Positions 11,918-22,496 of a stretch of 64,000 nt of DNA are shown one piece after another. The stretch comes from Tritrichomonas musculus (Eukaryota > Parabasalia > Tritrichomonadida > Tritrichomonadidae). The stretch spans positions 6,076,001 to 6,140,000 of the forward strand of contig JAPFFF010000002.1 of NCBI GenBank assembly GCA_039105265.1, given 5' to 3'. Under the pieces are notes generated by a model that was given only the letters and a program-made list of their open reading frames with translations, ran no database searches and had not been told where the DNA came from. The translations under genes and the position numbers were made by a program. How positions within the stretch are numbered: the first letter of the stretch is position 1; each line of letters starts with the position of its first letter.

Positions 11918-13331
11918 ATAGATACAACAAAAATATTAATATAAAAGCAATTGATTTCTTGTATTTTTTGATATAAAAATAAAACCTGCAAGATCCACTA
12001 ATATTAATACCAAACTTTAGTGTTTATATATATTGAAGGAGAGATAGATAATTTGTACAAGCAAATGAAGTCAACGTTAGGAGTCCCGATAAGATTCCCT
12101 TTTGTTTGTGTGGAAGTTACATGTTTATCTTTGTGAGTCAGCATATTTACGAGATGCTATGATTTATAATCGATCAATGATCATATTGAAGAAAACTCAC
12201 ATACAAATGACGAAGAGATAGCAAAAATACTGAATATTTATCCTACTGTTGATGAAACAAATGAAGCTTTTGATGTACTCAAATGCAGAATTAAGACATT
12301 AGAAGTTGAGAATACAGTTTAAAGACTAAGATAGTCGTTTATGAAGCCAGTATTGCAGCTCTCGAAGAGAAAAATGAACCTGCCAACCCAAATTTAATTG
12401 AATGTAGATTTATCACAGGCTAAGCCACTGTTGGATATGATTTTGTGACAAGGCATAATAAATATTATTCTAATTTATTCTATCCATATACTGAAATATA
12501 TCAAAACAGAACTTCTGAAAAGAGAGTACATGCTTATGTTGAATATGATGATGCTAAAATTATGTATATTATCACTCCACCAACAGTTTATCTTAATAAT
12601 GAGACCTTGTTATTCACTAGTTCAAATACACAAATTAATTCAAACATAACTCAGCTTTATCTAGCAAGTTCCATGTTTGATAGAGTTTTTGAAATGGCTA
12701 ATAATGAAGATAATGAGATTATTTATGACGACTAGGAAAGTTAGAGATTTTTTGCAGAAAAACCAGTGATATTGTAGGTGCGGTTAGTTTTTGGCCCACT
12801 TTTAGTACCAAAAGCTTAACATATACAATTTATAATATTTTTAGCAACAATACAATTTTAATAAATATTAAAAAAGATGAATAAAAGCTAAATATTTTTG
12901 TATTCTTCCTGGATAAATACTAACAAAATAGAGGTTTGATTGTGATTGCTCGAATATTCATTAAATCTTAGTATCATTTATTAGTGATAGCATGAATAAA
13001 ACTAAATACAAAGTATTTGATCAATTAATATATTTATCAGAAAGGAGATTGTTTAGACTATTATAGGACTTTAATTGATGGTAACTCTCAATATAATAAT
13101 CAAATATAAATATTTACTAATAATTAGTAGATTATCTTTAGTAGTATAGTAATGTACCTATTATGTAACGAGACATATTTCCAATGGTGTCAAATATGTC
13201 ATAGATGTTGACATTGTGGGAATTTGGCGGTGTTGAAATCAAATTCATTTGTAGCCAAACATACAAGACGCCAAATTATCTGTTATTCATTTTTTTCCTC
13301 AATGGAAATGTTATACGTTTTTTTTTTCCCC
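11918..13331. other. Unpaired centre of the palindromic element
   Basis: This 1.4-kb loop region holds the fossil Maverick piece (about 12170-12740) within AT-rich sequence. No transposase or other gene is seen. The open frame at 13205-13393 (62 codons) overlaps a T run and has no recognisable content. Confidence 0.6.
12170..12740 (+). mobile_element. Fossil fragment of a Maverick fibre-type gene
   Basis: This stretch resembles the 3' part of the giant fibre-like gene of the Maverick at 35453-60974, compare 60316-60490. Shared text includes AAAACTCACATACAAA and CCTACTGTTGATGAAACAAA, encoding the coiled-coil run TVDETNEA. After the coiled coil the sequences differ, as expected for a variable receptor-binding tip. 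It is a broken fragment with a few breaks and cannot make the full product. It sits at the centre of the palindromic element, so it was captured from a related Maverick. It has diverged visibly from the window's whole copy, so it is older or comes from another lineage. Confidence 0.8.
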
Positions 13332-16050
13332 ATTCAGTATTGAATCAATATCTCATTCATTTACAGGATAATTGTAAAGTATATATACATTAGCATAATG
13401 ATATATTACTATATTTATTTAAAATATGATAATAAAACATTCGCACTTACATTTTCAATCACATTTTCACCTCACATTTCAGTCAGTATGATATTGCTAT
13501 TTTTATATCAAAATGCTCTATATATTGATAACAGTACCATCTTAAATATTATAAGATAGATAATTTAAATCAATTTATCACATAAAAATGCTATATAGAG
13601 TTTGAAGCAAATACATATTTGCTGATTAATATCTCGAATAATTCTGTTAACAATCTCAAACGCAAATAATAACAATCAAAGTGCCATGAAAATACTTAAA
13701 TAGTCATTATCATTACCAAATTTCTTTATTTTCTTCTTTATCAGTATAGTCATCATCATTATCTTTCTTTCTCCTCTTTCGTCATCGTATTCTTTTTCAT
13801 TTCAATCATCTTGGTCTGATCCTTTTTCTTCTTCTTCTTCTTCTCCATCATTATTGTCTTCATCATCATCATCATCTCCATCATAATTGTCTTCTTCTCC
13901 TTCTCCTTCTCCATCATAATTGTCTTCTTCTTCTTCTCCATCATTATTGTCTTCTTCATCATCATTATCTCCATCATCTTCATCTTCTTCTTCTTCTCCA
14001 TCATTATTGTCTTCTTCTTCTTCTTTTTCTCCGTCATCATCTTCTTCTTCTTCTTCTCCACCATCTCCATCATCATCGTCTTCTTCTTCATCATCATCGT
14101 CTTCTTCTTCTTCATCATTGTCTTCTTCTTCATCATCATTGTCTTCTTCTTCATCATCATTGTCTTCTTCTTCATCATCATTGTCTTCTTCTTCATCATC
14201 ATTGTCTTCTTCTTCATCATCATCGTCTTCTTCTCCATCATCATCATCTTCATTTTCTTCTTCTTTTTCTCCGTCATCATCATCATCTTCTTCTTCTCCA
14301 CCATCTCCATCATCATCGTCTTCATCATCATCATCTTCTTCTTCTCCACCATCTCCATCATCATTGTCGTCTTCTTCTTCTTCATCATCGTCTTCTTCTT
14401 CATCATCATTTTCTTCTTCTTCTCCACCATCTCCATCATCATCGTCTTCTTCTTCATCATCATTGTCTTCTTCTCCATCATCATCGTCTTCTTCTTCATC
14501 ATCATCGTCTTCATCTTCTTCTTCTTCTTCTCCACCATCTCCATCATCATTGTCGTCTTCTTCTCCATCATCATCGTCTTCTTCTTCATCATCATTGTCT
14601 TCTTCTTCATCATCATCGTCTTCATCTTCTTCTTCTTCTCCACCATCTCCATCATCATTGTCGTCTTCTTCTCCATCATCATCGTCTTCTTCTTCATCAT
14701 CATCGTCTTCATCTTCTTCTTCTTCTTCTCCACCATCTCCATCATCATTGTCGTCTTCTTCTCCATCATCATCGTCTTCTTCTTCATCATCATCGTCTTC
14801 TTCTTCATCATCATCGTCTTCTTCTTCATCATCATTGTCTTCTTCTTCATCATCATTGTCTTCTTCTCCATCATCATCATCTTCATTTTCTTCTTCTTTT
14901 TCTCCGTCATCATCATCATCTTCTTCTTCTCCACCATCTCCATCATCATCGTCTTCATCATCATCTTCTTCTTCTTCTCCACCATCTCCATCATCATTGT
15001 CGTCTTCTTCTTCTTCATCATCGTCTTCTTCTCCATCATCATCGTCTTCTTCTCCATCATTATTGTCTTCTTCTCCATCATCATCGTCTTCTTCATCATC
15101 ATCGTCTTATTCTTCATCATCTTCTTTTTTCTCTTCGTCTCTTCAATTATCATCTTTTTTGCAATTGTAATCATCATAATTAATTTATTCATAATGAGCA
15201 AATAATGAATAAAAAGCATTTTTTAAAAAATCATTTTTAATTTATACTTTTTTATTTAGATCTGTTTAATTTTTGCGTAAAATGAAAAGTTTAATTTAAT
15301 AATTACATTTTTCATAAAATTAATATTATTTCCCTCATCATATTTTAGAAATATTTGATTTTTTACATAATGCGCGTTTGATAATACGTTTATATTTATG
15401 AATAATTATCGGATTTTCCTCGATGAAAAAAGAAAATAAAGAAGTGTAAGCAGTATAACATAAATATACATTTAATTCAATACATATTTAATACAAATTT
15501 ATGTATATTATCTATGAGATTTTTTGGATATCATTGATAAATATAAAAATTTTAAAGCGCAATTCATAGCATTTACTGGAGTTATTGTATGCAAAATATG
15601 ATGAAAAATCTTATATATAACGGAAAAGTGGATTACTTAAACATAGTAATAAAAATATCGAATATTCGAAATAAATTGATAATTATCAAATTTAAGAATT
15701 GATTAATAAGAGTATAAATGGTGAATTGAAATACGATTGTGCATTGTTTGCATACTTTTGTAGCTTTTTATTGAAACTCTTTATCGAAATCAAATTAGAT
15801 ATCTTGAGTGGAAATGAAATTTTCGAATAAAATTTATGCCATTATAACTTTCATCATACAGTGATCAATATATATTTTTTGGGGATTTTTCCTCCATGAA
15901 TACCTAAATTGCCTAACCAAATTTTTCAACTATTTTTTTAAATTTTTCAAAAAAATGCATAACTTTATTTTTTTTTTGAAAAAAATGCATAATAAAAAAT
16001 GTTTTCAGAAAAAAATCAACTTTTTTTTTGAAAAAGTGGGAAAAAGTGAA
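13332..16050. repeat. Right arm of the long inverted repeat
   Basis: This 2719-bp arm is the inverted partner of 8599-11917. It differs mainly in having a shorter 21-bp minisatellite. The near-identity of the unique flanks implies recent formation or ongoing gene conversion between the arms. Confidence 0.9.
13800..15115 (-). repeat. 21-bp minisatellite encoding Asp/Glu-rich heptads, right arm
   Basis: Same unit as the left arm but inverted, and about 600 bp (some 28 units) shorter. It has a higher share of the variant unit containing GGAGATGGTGGAGAAG. The order of variants near both outer ends matches the left arm, while the middle differs, so the copy number changed by loss or gain inside the array. 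Confidence 0.85.
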
Positions 16051-16057
16051 AAGCACC

Positions 16058-17685
16058 CATAAAACAGAGTTTATTTAAATTAAATTATATAATAATATTT
16101 ACCATTATTTATATGATATTAATCACAAGGTTGTGTATCTATCTGTCTCAAATCACCAAAGTTTTTCGTCAACCAATTTAAAAAGTTAAAATCAAATTAC
16201 TTCATTACCTTTTTAAAATTTTTGATATTTTCTTATATAATTAGTTTAGCATCTATTCATCATTCATAAATTATTCATCATTTAATTATAAATGATAAAT
16301 ACTTTCTTTTGAAAAATAAAAATTATTTAAAAAATGTAACCATTTTCATAAGTGTTTATACAAAATAAAAAATTCTTATGAGTGCTTTTGATTATTTCCT
16401 TAAATCCTTTTTATATTTGATTGTATATTAGAAGAATTTTATTATTTTACTATACTATTTACTTTTAACTCAAGCATAATGCTTTTTATAGGTCAAATGA
16501 ATATGCTTTGAATGGCTCAAATTAAATTGAATTATAACCTAAATTAGAAGATTGATCAATTTATCTTTATTATATAAATATATAGTTTATTGCGCTGTAT
16601 TATTAAAATAATAACATAAAAGTAATAATCTATACTAGAAGTTTCCTCTTCTTATAATGATCTCAAAAACTGAAAAATACAATGTTGTAAGCAAAAAAAT
16701 TTCATAATTTTTCTCTTTCTCACCAAAAAGAATCAAAAGGATGTAATATCGAATTTTAGTTCGATATTATATCAATTCAATGATTTTGATAATAAAAAAC
16801 GATGAATTATCTAATGATTATAATATGATTATTTTTTCTTTAAAAATCGAATTTGAAAAAGTATCAATGAAATTTATTAATAAAATAAATATGTATATAA
16901 AATGCTGAAACATAAGAGATAAGAATTGTCTAAAAAAAACAAAATTTGAATATTTGTTTTGCTGTTCGTTTAGAATTTTTGGACGTTTATCAATTGATGA
17001 AGATAAACCATTATCTTGTGCAAAACATATTATCTTATTGCATTATATCAATATATAAATATGTTTTAATAGTTTTTAACTAATTTTTAATTTGTAATTT
17101 CAGTAATCTGTTATGTTATCGGGATAAAGATTGCACAAAATTGAAAGATGATGAAAAAGTTCTCTCAATAAGTCTCAGAATGAAAATCAACTCTGACTTC
17201 TAATAAGTTAAATACATCTTTAAATGCAAATATGTTTTTATAAATATTATTTATAAATAACAGCATTTTATAGATAAATGAATCAATTCTTTATCATGAA
17301 AAGTAAACGGTCACCAAAAAATCAAAGATATACTCGTTTTTATAGTCAATAATTTTATTTTTACAAATTTAATTAATAAATATTAATATTCTCATAATAT
17401 ATAATATGTTTATATTCTTAAATAAAATATTACTTTGATGTACATGTCCATAGTCATGCTTTAATTTTTTTCATTGATTGACGAAAAACTTTGGTGATTT
17501 GAGACAGATAGATACACAACCTTGTGATTAATATCATATAAATAATGGTAAATATTATTATATGATTTAATTTAAATAAACTCTGTTTTATGTTGAAAAA
17601 AATTAAATTTTGTATTTTTAAATTTTTTTTTCTAAAAAAAAGCGTTACCACTTTAAATACCGTTACCATATTAAAAACACTACTG
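16058..17685. repeat. Right part of the pogo-like element with internal inverted copy of its TIR
   Basis: Positions 16068-16181 (from GAGTTTATTTAAATTAAAT to CAAAGTTTTTCGTCAA) are the inverse of 17476-17592. This shows that the split element's TIRs were about 220 bp. The interior is AT-rich. The minus-strand open frame at 17454-17669 lies wholly inside the TIR and is not believed to be a gene. Confidence 0.75.
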
Positions 17686-17687
17686 TA

Positions 17688-17850
17688 TAATACTCAATGC
17701 AATTAAAATATTAATTATGGCGTTTTGTTTAAGTAATGGTTCAATAATGATTTTTACTGATTTTAATAGTTGACTTTTTGAATACTATTGAATTTTTTAT
17801 TTATATAGAAAAAACTTCATTTATGATGTGTTACAATGTTTTTACCTTTC

Positions 17851-17901
<51 letters not shown>

Positions 17902-18994
17902 ATAAAGTAGATAATACTTTCAATTTTTTGAATAATTATATTGTTTTTATTAATTTTTAATTTTGTCTATAATTTTCATAAAAATTATTTGCAAATGAAA
18001 TGTCACTAAAACTTAGTAAAAACGAACAATGAATGGTCATATCACATCTTTTTGATAAAATTAATCTAGAAATGGCCATATCAAAACTTTTTCATAAGAT
18101 TAAGAAGAAAGGGCCACATCACATTATCATAACCTATTATAAATGGATTTTAGCGATTTTTATAATATTCCGAATGTTTCAAATTATGTCAAGTAAAAAT
18201 CAAGCTGATGTCAATTTCCTCTATAAAAAAGCGTAACTAATGATTTTGGGGAAGCTAAATCATGATGGAAAAGACATCACTGTGGATCACTGTTGAAAAA
18301 GACGATGTTGAACTTTTCTAAAGAGTGCCTTTACTTAATGCTAATATTCCAATGCAAAAGTATGCTGAAAGTTCAGAATGTGGTTGTGAAAGAGAAGGAT
18401 TAATCGAAAAATCAAATTTGTATCAAGTAATATATCAAATAAAATAAAAACGAGAAAAAATAATTTTTTTTTAGGATGATGAAAAAGTTGATTTCAATTA
18501 TGAATTCATAAATATTGGCGATACTGGCTGTGGAAATACTCTTCCAATAAAATAACAAAAATATATGAAGCATAATTGAATTTCATCATTTTTTATAAAT
18601 CAAACAAGAAACCTTATTTTTGTATTAACATAAAACATTATTCATTGAATTAAATTCTGATTATTAAATAAAAAAAAAAAACTTTTTCTCCAAAAGATTC
18701 TTAATAAAATTAATGCAATAGTAAACCAGGTTGCTCTTTCATAATTGTTCTTTGAGTAAAATTAAATGCTAATTTTTGATAAAAGTTTATTGAATATAGT
18801 GATTTTATTTATAATTGGAATTAATAATTATAAAATACAAAATAATGAATAAATATATTAAAATGAAGAATATAAAGTGAAAAATGAAAATGAAAATTTT
18901 TTCACAAATTTCTTTTTATCGTTTTTATATAAAATAAATAAAGCATTCAAAAAATAAAATAAATTGAAAGAAAGATTCACAAATTTATAAAACC
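17688..18994. other. Intergenic region with degenerate host-gene scraps
   Basis: This is mostly AT-rich, with a long poly-T run at about 17857-17900. Around 18165-18235 the sequence CCGAATGTTTCAAAT recurs from the GTPase gene start at 7690-7715 and reads MFQIMSSKNQADVNF before a stop. At 18494-18545 a short frame reads NYEFINIGDTGCGNT, which resembles a GTPase P-loop (GDTGCGKT) with K replaced by N. These look like decayed GTPase-family pieces, but each is short and the case is weak. Confidence 0.35.
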
Positions 18995-19096
18995 ATGAGT
19001 GAGCAAGAACTTCTTAAAGCATGTGAAAACGGATATCTTGACAAAGTTCGACAACTTCTTTCTGCCAAAGAAATTGATATCAACTGCAAAGACATT

Positions 19097-19550
19097 TGAA
19101 TCCAAAATCATTCATAACATTCAAATCTAACATTTTTCATTATATTGAACAATTGAAATATTTATGGAATTTAACTCGAATATTTAATAATACGCCGTTG
19201 ATTTTAGCTGCAGTTAAAGGTCATTCGGAAATTGTTGAAACATTAATCTCACAAGAAAATATTGAAATCAACTGCAAAAGCATTTGAATCCAAAATCATT
19301 CATAACATTCAAATCTAACATTTTTCATTATATTGAACAATTGAAATATTTATGGAATTTAACTCGAATATTTAATTATACGCCGTTGATTTGGGCTGCA
19401 CGAGAAGGTCATTCGGAAATTGTTGAAACATTAATCTCACAAGAAAATATTGAAATCAACTGCAAAAGCATTTGAATCCAAAATCATTCATAACATTCAA
19501 ATCTAACATTTTTCATGATATTGAACAATTGAAATATTTATGGAATTTTG
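19097..19550 (+). repeat. Three copies of an 89-bp spacer at 188-bp period
   Basis: Spacers sit at 19097-19185, 19285-19373 and 19473-about 19550, each starting TGAATCCAAAATCATTCAT. Together with the 99-bp ankyrin repeat they form a 188-bp tandem unit, so the spacer was copied along with the ankyrin repeat. The third copy carries small changes and is followed by the last half ankyrin repeat. An alternative reading of the spacer, NPKSFITFKSNIF, is open but one frame away from the ankyrin frame. Confidence 0.8.
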
Positions 19551-19557
19551 AAATGAA

Positions 19558-20727
19558 ATGATTCATAAGGCAGCCATTGACTACGCCAGAGAAAAAAATG
19601 ATGGAGAAATTGTTGAACTTCTAACGAAAGGACCAAATCGACGAATGAAGAACTTAATTGAACGAAATAAGACACTTCATCTCAAAGTTCAAAGACTTCT
19701 GCGAGCAGCACATTTGAGTAAGAACGAAGGAAGATCTCATCCATCCGAAAGTCAGAATGAAGCACGAGAGGCAATCGGTGACCTTCAGGAAGAACTGAAG
19801 AAGCTGAAGAAATATCTTTCAGCGCTGAGCACGAAGACAGAAGAGATCGAAATTGTCGACATCAACGAATTCGAAGAAGTTTCTGTGATTGGTGAAGGTG
19901 GCACATCAAGTGTGAAGGAAGTGATTAAGAGAGAACGATATGCGAAGAAAGAACTGAAAGAACTGAGCCATGAAAAACTTCAGCGATTTCTTGCAGAATG
20001 TGAAACTCTGAGCAAACTTCATCATCCGTGCATCATCGACATCGTTGGTGTGAACTTTGGAGACGGAGATCATCCGCCGTCGATCATCCTTTCGCTTGAA
20101 CCGAAATCGCTTGAGTCAGCGATCTCGAACAAGGAACTTGAAAACGACGATAAGAACCGAATCACTGTTGAAATTGTTCTTGGAATGCGCTACATCCACA
20201 AGCGAAACTTCATGCATCGTGACCTGAAGCCGACGAACATCCTTCTGAGCAAGAACAACGAAGTGCGAATCAGCGACTTCGGCCTTGCGAAGTACGACGA
20301 CATTTCATGCTCGCAGACGAAGGGCGTCGGCACACTTCGCTTCATGGCGCCGGAACTTTTTGAAGACGGCGAAGTCAGCACGAAGTACACGAACAAAGTC
20401 GACGTTTACTCATTCGGAATCACACTGATGTACATCATCACCGAAAGATACCCGCCATTCAGCATGAGAAACGTCGTCCTTGGAATCGTTCCAACGATCC
20501 CAGCAGCAGTTGTTGGCTGGGTTTCGTCTCTGATTGTCCGATGCCTTTCGCCAGAGAGCGAAAAACGTCCGTCATTCGACGAAATCTTCGAAGAGCTGAA
20601 ATCGCACAACTTCGACCTTTTCAGTGAAGAAAGTAAGAATCAACTGACGAGCAAGCAGCGAAGCATGAAACAAGCGATCGAATCACGCGTTCTTGAGATC
20701 GAAGCCTTCGAATACCAGCATCAATAA
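19558..20727 (+). CDS. TKL-like protein kinase with N-terminal ankyrin half-repeat and coiled coil
   Basis: A 389-residue open frame. Residues 1-25 are the tail of an ankyrin repeat (AIDYAREKNDGEIVELLTKG), and about 35-95 are charged and likely coiled coil. Residues about 106-370 form a complete kinase domain: Gly loop IGEGGTSSVKEV, VAIK-type Lys in YAKKEL, catalytic loop HRDLKPTNIL, DFGLAKY, GTLRFMAPELF and CLSPESEKRPS. All catalytic residues are present. The loop sequence and APE region fit the tyrosine-kinase-like/LISK-type group with Ser/Thr specificity (HRDLKPxN). Codon choice in 19880-20727 is clearly more G/C-rich than any neighbour. The natural start is probably 18995 upstream; 19558 is only the first ATG after the last spacer. 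The kinase call is firm. Confidence 0.9.
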   Translation: MIHKAAIDYAREKNDGEIVELLTKGPNRRMKNLIERNKTLHLKVQRLLRAAHLSKNEGRSHPSESQNEAREAIGDLQEELKKLKKYLSALSTKTEEIEIVDINEFEEVSVIGEGGTSSVKEVIKRERYAKKELKELSHEKLQRFLAECETLSKLHHPCIIDIVGVNFGDGDHPPSIILSLEPKSLESAISNKELENDDKNRITVEIVLGMRYIHKRNFMHRDLKPTNILLSKNNEVRISDFGLAKYDDISCSQTKGVGTLRFMAPELFEDGEVSTKYTNKVDVYSFGITLMYIITERYPPFSMRNVVLGIVPTIPAAVVGWVSSLIVRCLSPESEKRPSFDEIFEELKSHNFDLFSEESKNQLTSKQRSMKQAIESRVLEIEAFEYQHQ

Positions 20728-21217
20728 GACTAACATCTTCAACTAAAAACTTCCTAATTTATTCTTTTTTTTTTTTTTTTTTTTTTTTTCCTTCACAAAA
20801 TCTACACAAAAAGTGGATTTCATTCAATTTAATTTATATTCAAAAAAAGTGGGATCTTATAAAAATAGAAATTATTTAAAATAGTATATTTAGTTAAAAT
20901 TATTATGTGAAAAATAATATTTTGAAACGTAGAGACAGTTTAAAATAATATGCATTCAAAAAATAAGAAACTCAATTTATCTGATAAACCTTGAATAATG
21001 ATTCTTATAATACAAAAGCTATATAAAAGATGTAGCATCATGTTGCCAATAATACGTGTATAATCTTATCAGAAAAAGATATGAGTAAAAAAATTTAAAA
21101 ATTGGTGATTCAAAGAATAATCATATTTTCAAAAAATCATTACCTCATTTATGCCAATACAGAATGTTTAAATGAATATTGTCCTTCATTTTTAGAGAAT
21201 TTTTCAAAAAGAATCAC

Positions 21218-21248
<31 letters not shown>

Positions 21249-21249
21249 A
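20728..21249. other. AT-rich region with poly-T and poly-A runs
   Basis: No gene is seen. Long T (20764-20788) and A (21219-21246) runs are present; the A run abuts the BspA fragment. Confidence 0.5.
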
Positions 21250-21380
21250 CAAAAATCACGAGTATAACGATCCCTTCATTTATTACGTCGATTGGTGTTT
21301 CAGCTTTTGAAGGATGTTCATCTTTGAAGACTGTTTCAATTCTATCTTCAATTAAAACAATCAACGATAACATTTATTAA
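21250..21380 (+). pseudogene. Fragment of a BspA-like LRR_5 gene
   Basis: The frame reads ITSITIPSFITSIGVSAFEG then CSSLKTVSILSSIKTIND before a stop, about one and a half LRR_5 repeats of the BspA family. It follows directly on a poly-A run and has no credible start. A scrap of a host surface-protein gene, of the same kind as the one at the left edge of the window. Confidence 0.7.
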
Positions 21381-21400
21381 AAGCATAATTACCAATTGAT

Positions 21401-21790
21401 TTGAACATTGAAAATTTGCGTTCTGCTAGACAAGAAGAATTAAAAAAAGTTGATTTAAATATTAAAGAAAATACAAAGGAAATATTATCTGGAAATATAG
21501 ATGATATACAAAATAGAATTCAAAAATTGAATGATATTTTGGATTTTGTTCAAAGAATTACAGAAAAATGGAATGCGAGAAATGAAGAAGATGAAATATT
21601 TACAACTGTTCGAGATCAATTTTCAGCTTATAATGAAATATCAAAGATGATATATCCTTCTTCAGTTCATAATGAATCTGTTCGACACTTTATGAATCTA
21701 TTTGAACGACTTGATAATATCACAACAGAAACAGATAATATTTCCTTCATTCAACTTATAAGGAGTTATAATATCAAAGATATAGACTAA
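21401..21790 (+). pseudogene. C-terminal fragment of the coiled-coil GTPase
   Basis: About 125 codons match the C-terminus of the GTPase at 5708-7708 almost residue for residue (ENTKEILSGNIDDIQN, RITEKWNARNEEDEIF, YPSSVHNESVRHFMNLF), with a different last few residues. No ATG starts it and the GTPase head is missing. The high similarity implies a recent duplication. Confidence 0.85.
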
Positions 21791-22496
21791 AAAATTTCTA
21801 GCCTGAAAATGAAATATTGAGTTTTGTTTTTACTTTACCATCACAAATTTATGAGGTTAATTAACCTGCATTTTAATTTTATGTTTAAAACAATGTAAAA
21901 TCAAATTGATCATGATTATTTGATTGTTTGCTTATTTTTAAGTATTTTCACACTTACATCATTTTTATTATATAATAAAAATGTAATATTTGATTTATTA
22001 ATTTGATGAATGTAAAAAAATTGTTTCTCCAAATCAGAAAAATTAGTCTTGTTTTTATACTCAAAAAAAATATTCAATTGAACAACAAGACGATCTTTTT
22101 CAATACTGAAATTAAAAAAAAAATTCAGTTGTCCAATAATTGTAATAACTAATAAAATATTTAACACTATTCTCTTTATGATTATTAAAAATCCAGGACT
22201 ATAGGAATTATACAATTCAAAAATAAATGGTCAAATAACTTTTTGAATTCATTTGGTCCTAAAGTCTTGGACTTATAACAAGCATAATTCTTTTTATCAT
22301 ATTATTAAACTCAAAGAAATAAAAGCAATAAAAACATTTTTATCTTACATTTTAAACAAGTGCCTTCACTTTTAGAGTTTTTCTCCCTCAAAAAGTGAAC
22401 CATTCAAGAGACTTTTGAATTTTTTTGGTCAGTTAAGCTATGGTCATAGTTTTGTAACAAAATTTCATATTTGAAATTACATATCATAATAAGTGA
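21791..22496. other. Intergenic, no gene recognised
   Basis: The minus-strand 99-codon open frame at 21916-22215 is hydrophobic and Asn/Lys-rich, as expected by chance in this composition; I cannot support it as a gene. Confidence 0.4.

Larger units (their letters stand above)
8589..16057. mobile_element. Mutator-like (MULE) palindromic element with long inverted arms, Pack-MULE-like
   Basis: This block is bounded on both sides by the direct 10-mer CATAAAACAG (8579-8588 and 16058-16067). That fits a 9-11 bp target duplication as made by Mutator-like transposases, which also typically have long terminal inverted repeats. Its tips both lead into CACTTTTTCCCACTTTTTC (inverted at the two ends). 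The arms are 8599-11917 and 13332-16050; outside the minisatellite the parts compared by eye are essentially identical. The unpaired centre (11918-13331) holds a captured fragment of a Maverick gene. No transposase is visible, so it would depend on one elsewhere. The MULE assignment is inference from duplication length and TIR length; a different palindromic mechanism is possible. Confidence 0.7.
8484..17685. mobile_element. Pogo/Tc1-like non-autonomous element split by a 7.5-kb insertion
   Basis: The ends are inverted copies starting CAGTAG[CT]GTTTTTAAT and followed by GGTAACGG...AAGTGGTAACGC. Each end is flanked by TA (8482-8483 and 17686-17687), the duplication made by Tc1/mariner/pogo transposases. 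The left part (8484-8588) continues at 16068 after a foreign insert (8589-16057). Without the insert the element would be about 1.7 kb, and its TIRs extend to roughly 220 bp: 8484-8588 plus 16068-16181 match 17476-17685 in inverse. The interior (16182-17475) is AT-rich with no recognisable transposase. Calling it pogo-like rests on the TA plus CAGTAG ends only. It must be older than the insert it carries. Confidence 0.75.
18995..20727 (+). pseudogene. Ankyrin-repeat plus protein kinase gene, ankyrin part interrupted by three repeated spacers
   Basis: The gene starts at ATG 18995, 20 bases after a TCACAAAT initiator-like motif, with MSEQELLKACENGYLDKVRQ, a typical trichomonad ankyrin start. 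After INCKDI the frame stops. Two full 33-residue ankyrin repeats follow (19186-19284, NNTPLILAAVKGHSEIVETL; 19374-19472, NYTPLIWAAREGHSEIVETL), and then a half repeat and the kinase (19558-20727). Between them lie three copies of an 89-bp spacer that begins TGA and breaks the frame each time. The spacers lack the GT...AG ends of trichomonad introns, so I read them as inserted or duplicated sequence rather than introns. If they were removed, the gene would be open from end to end. Without that, only the kinase part from 19558 can be made. Confidence 0.7.

Noticed and set aside
17454-17669. 71-codon minus-strand open frame
   Set aside because: It lies entirely in the terminal inverted repeat of the pogo-like element and has no protein character beyond AT-rich hydrophobic codons.
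19097-19550. The 89-bp spacers as ordinary introns
   Set aside because: They lack GT...AG ends and the trichomonad 3' branch/acceptor sequence; kept only as a finding to test.
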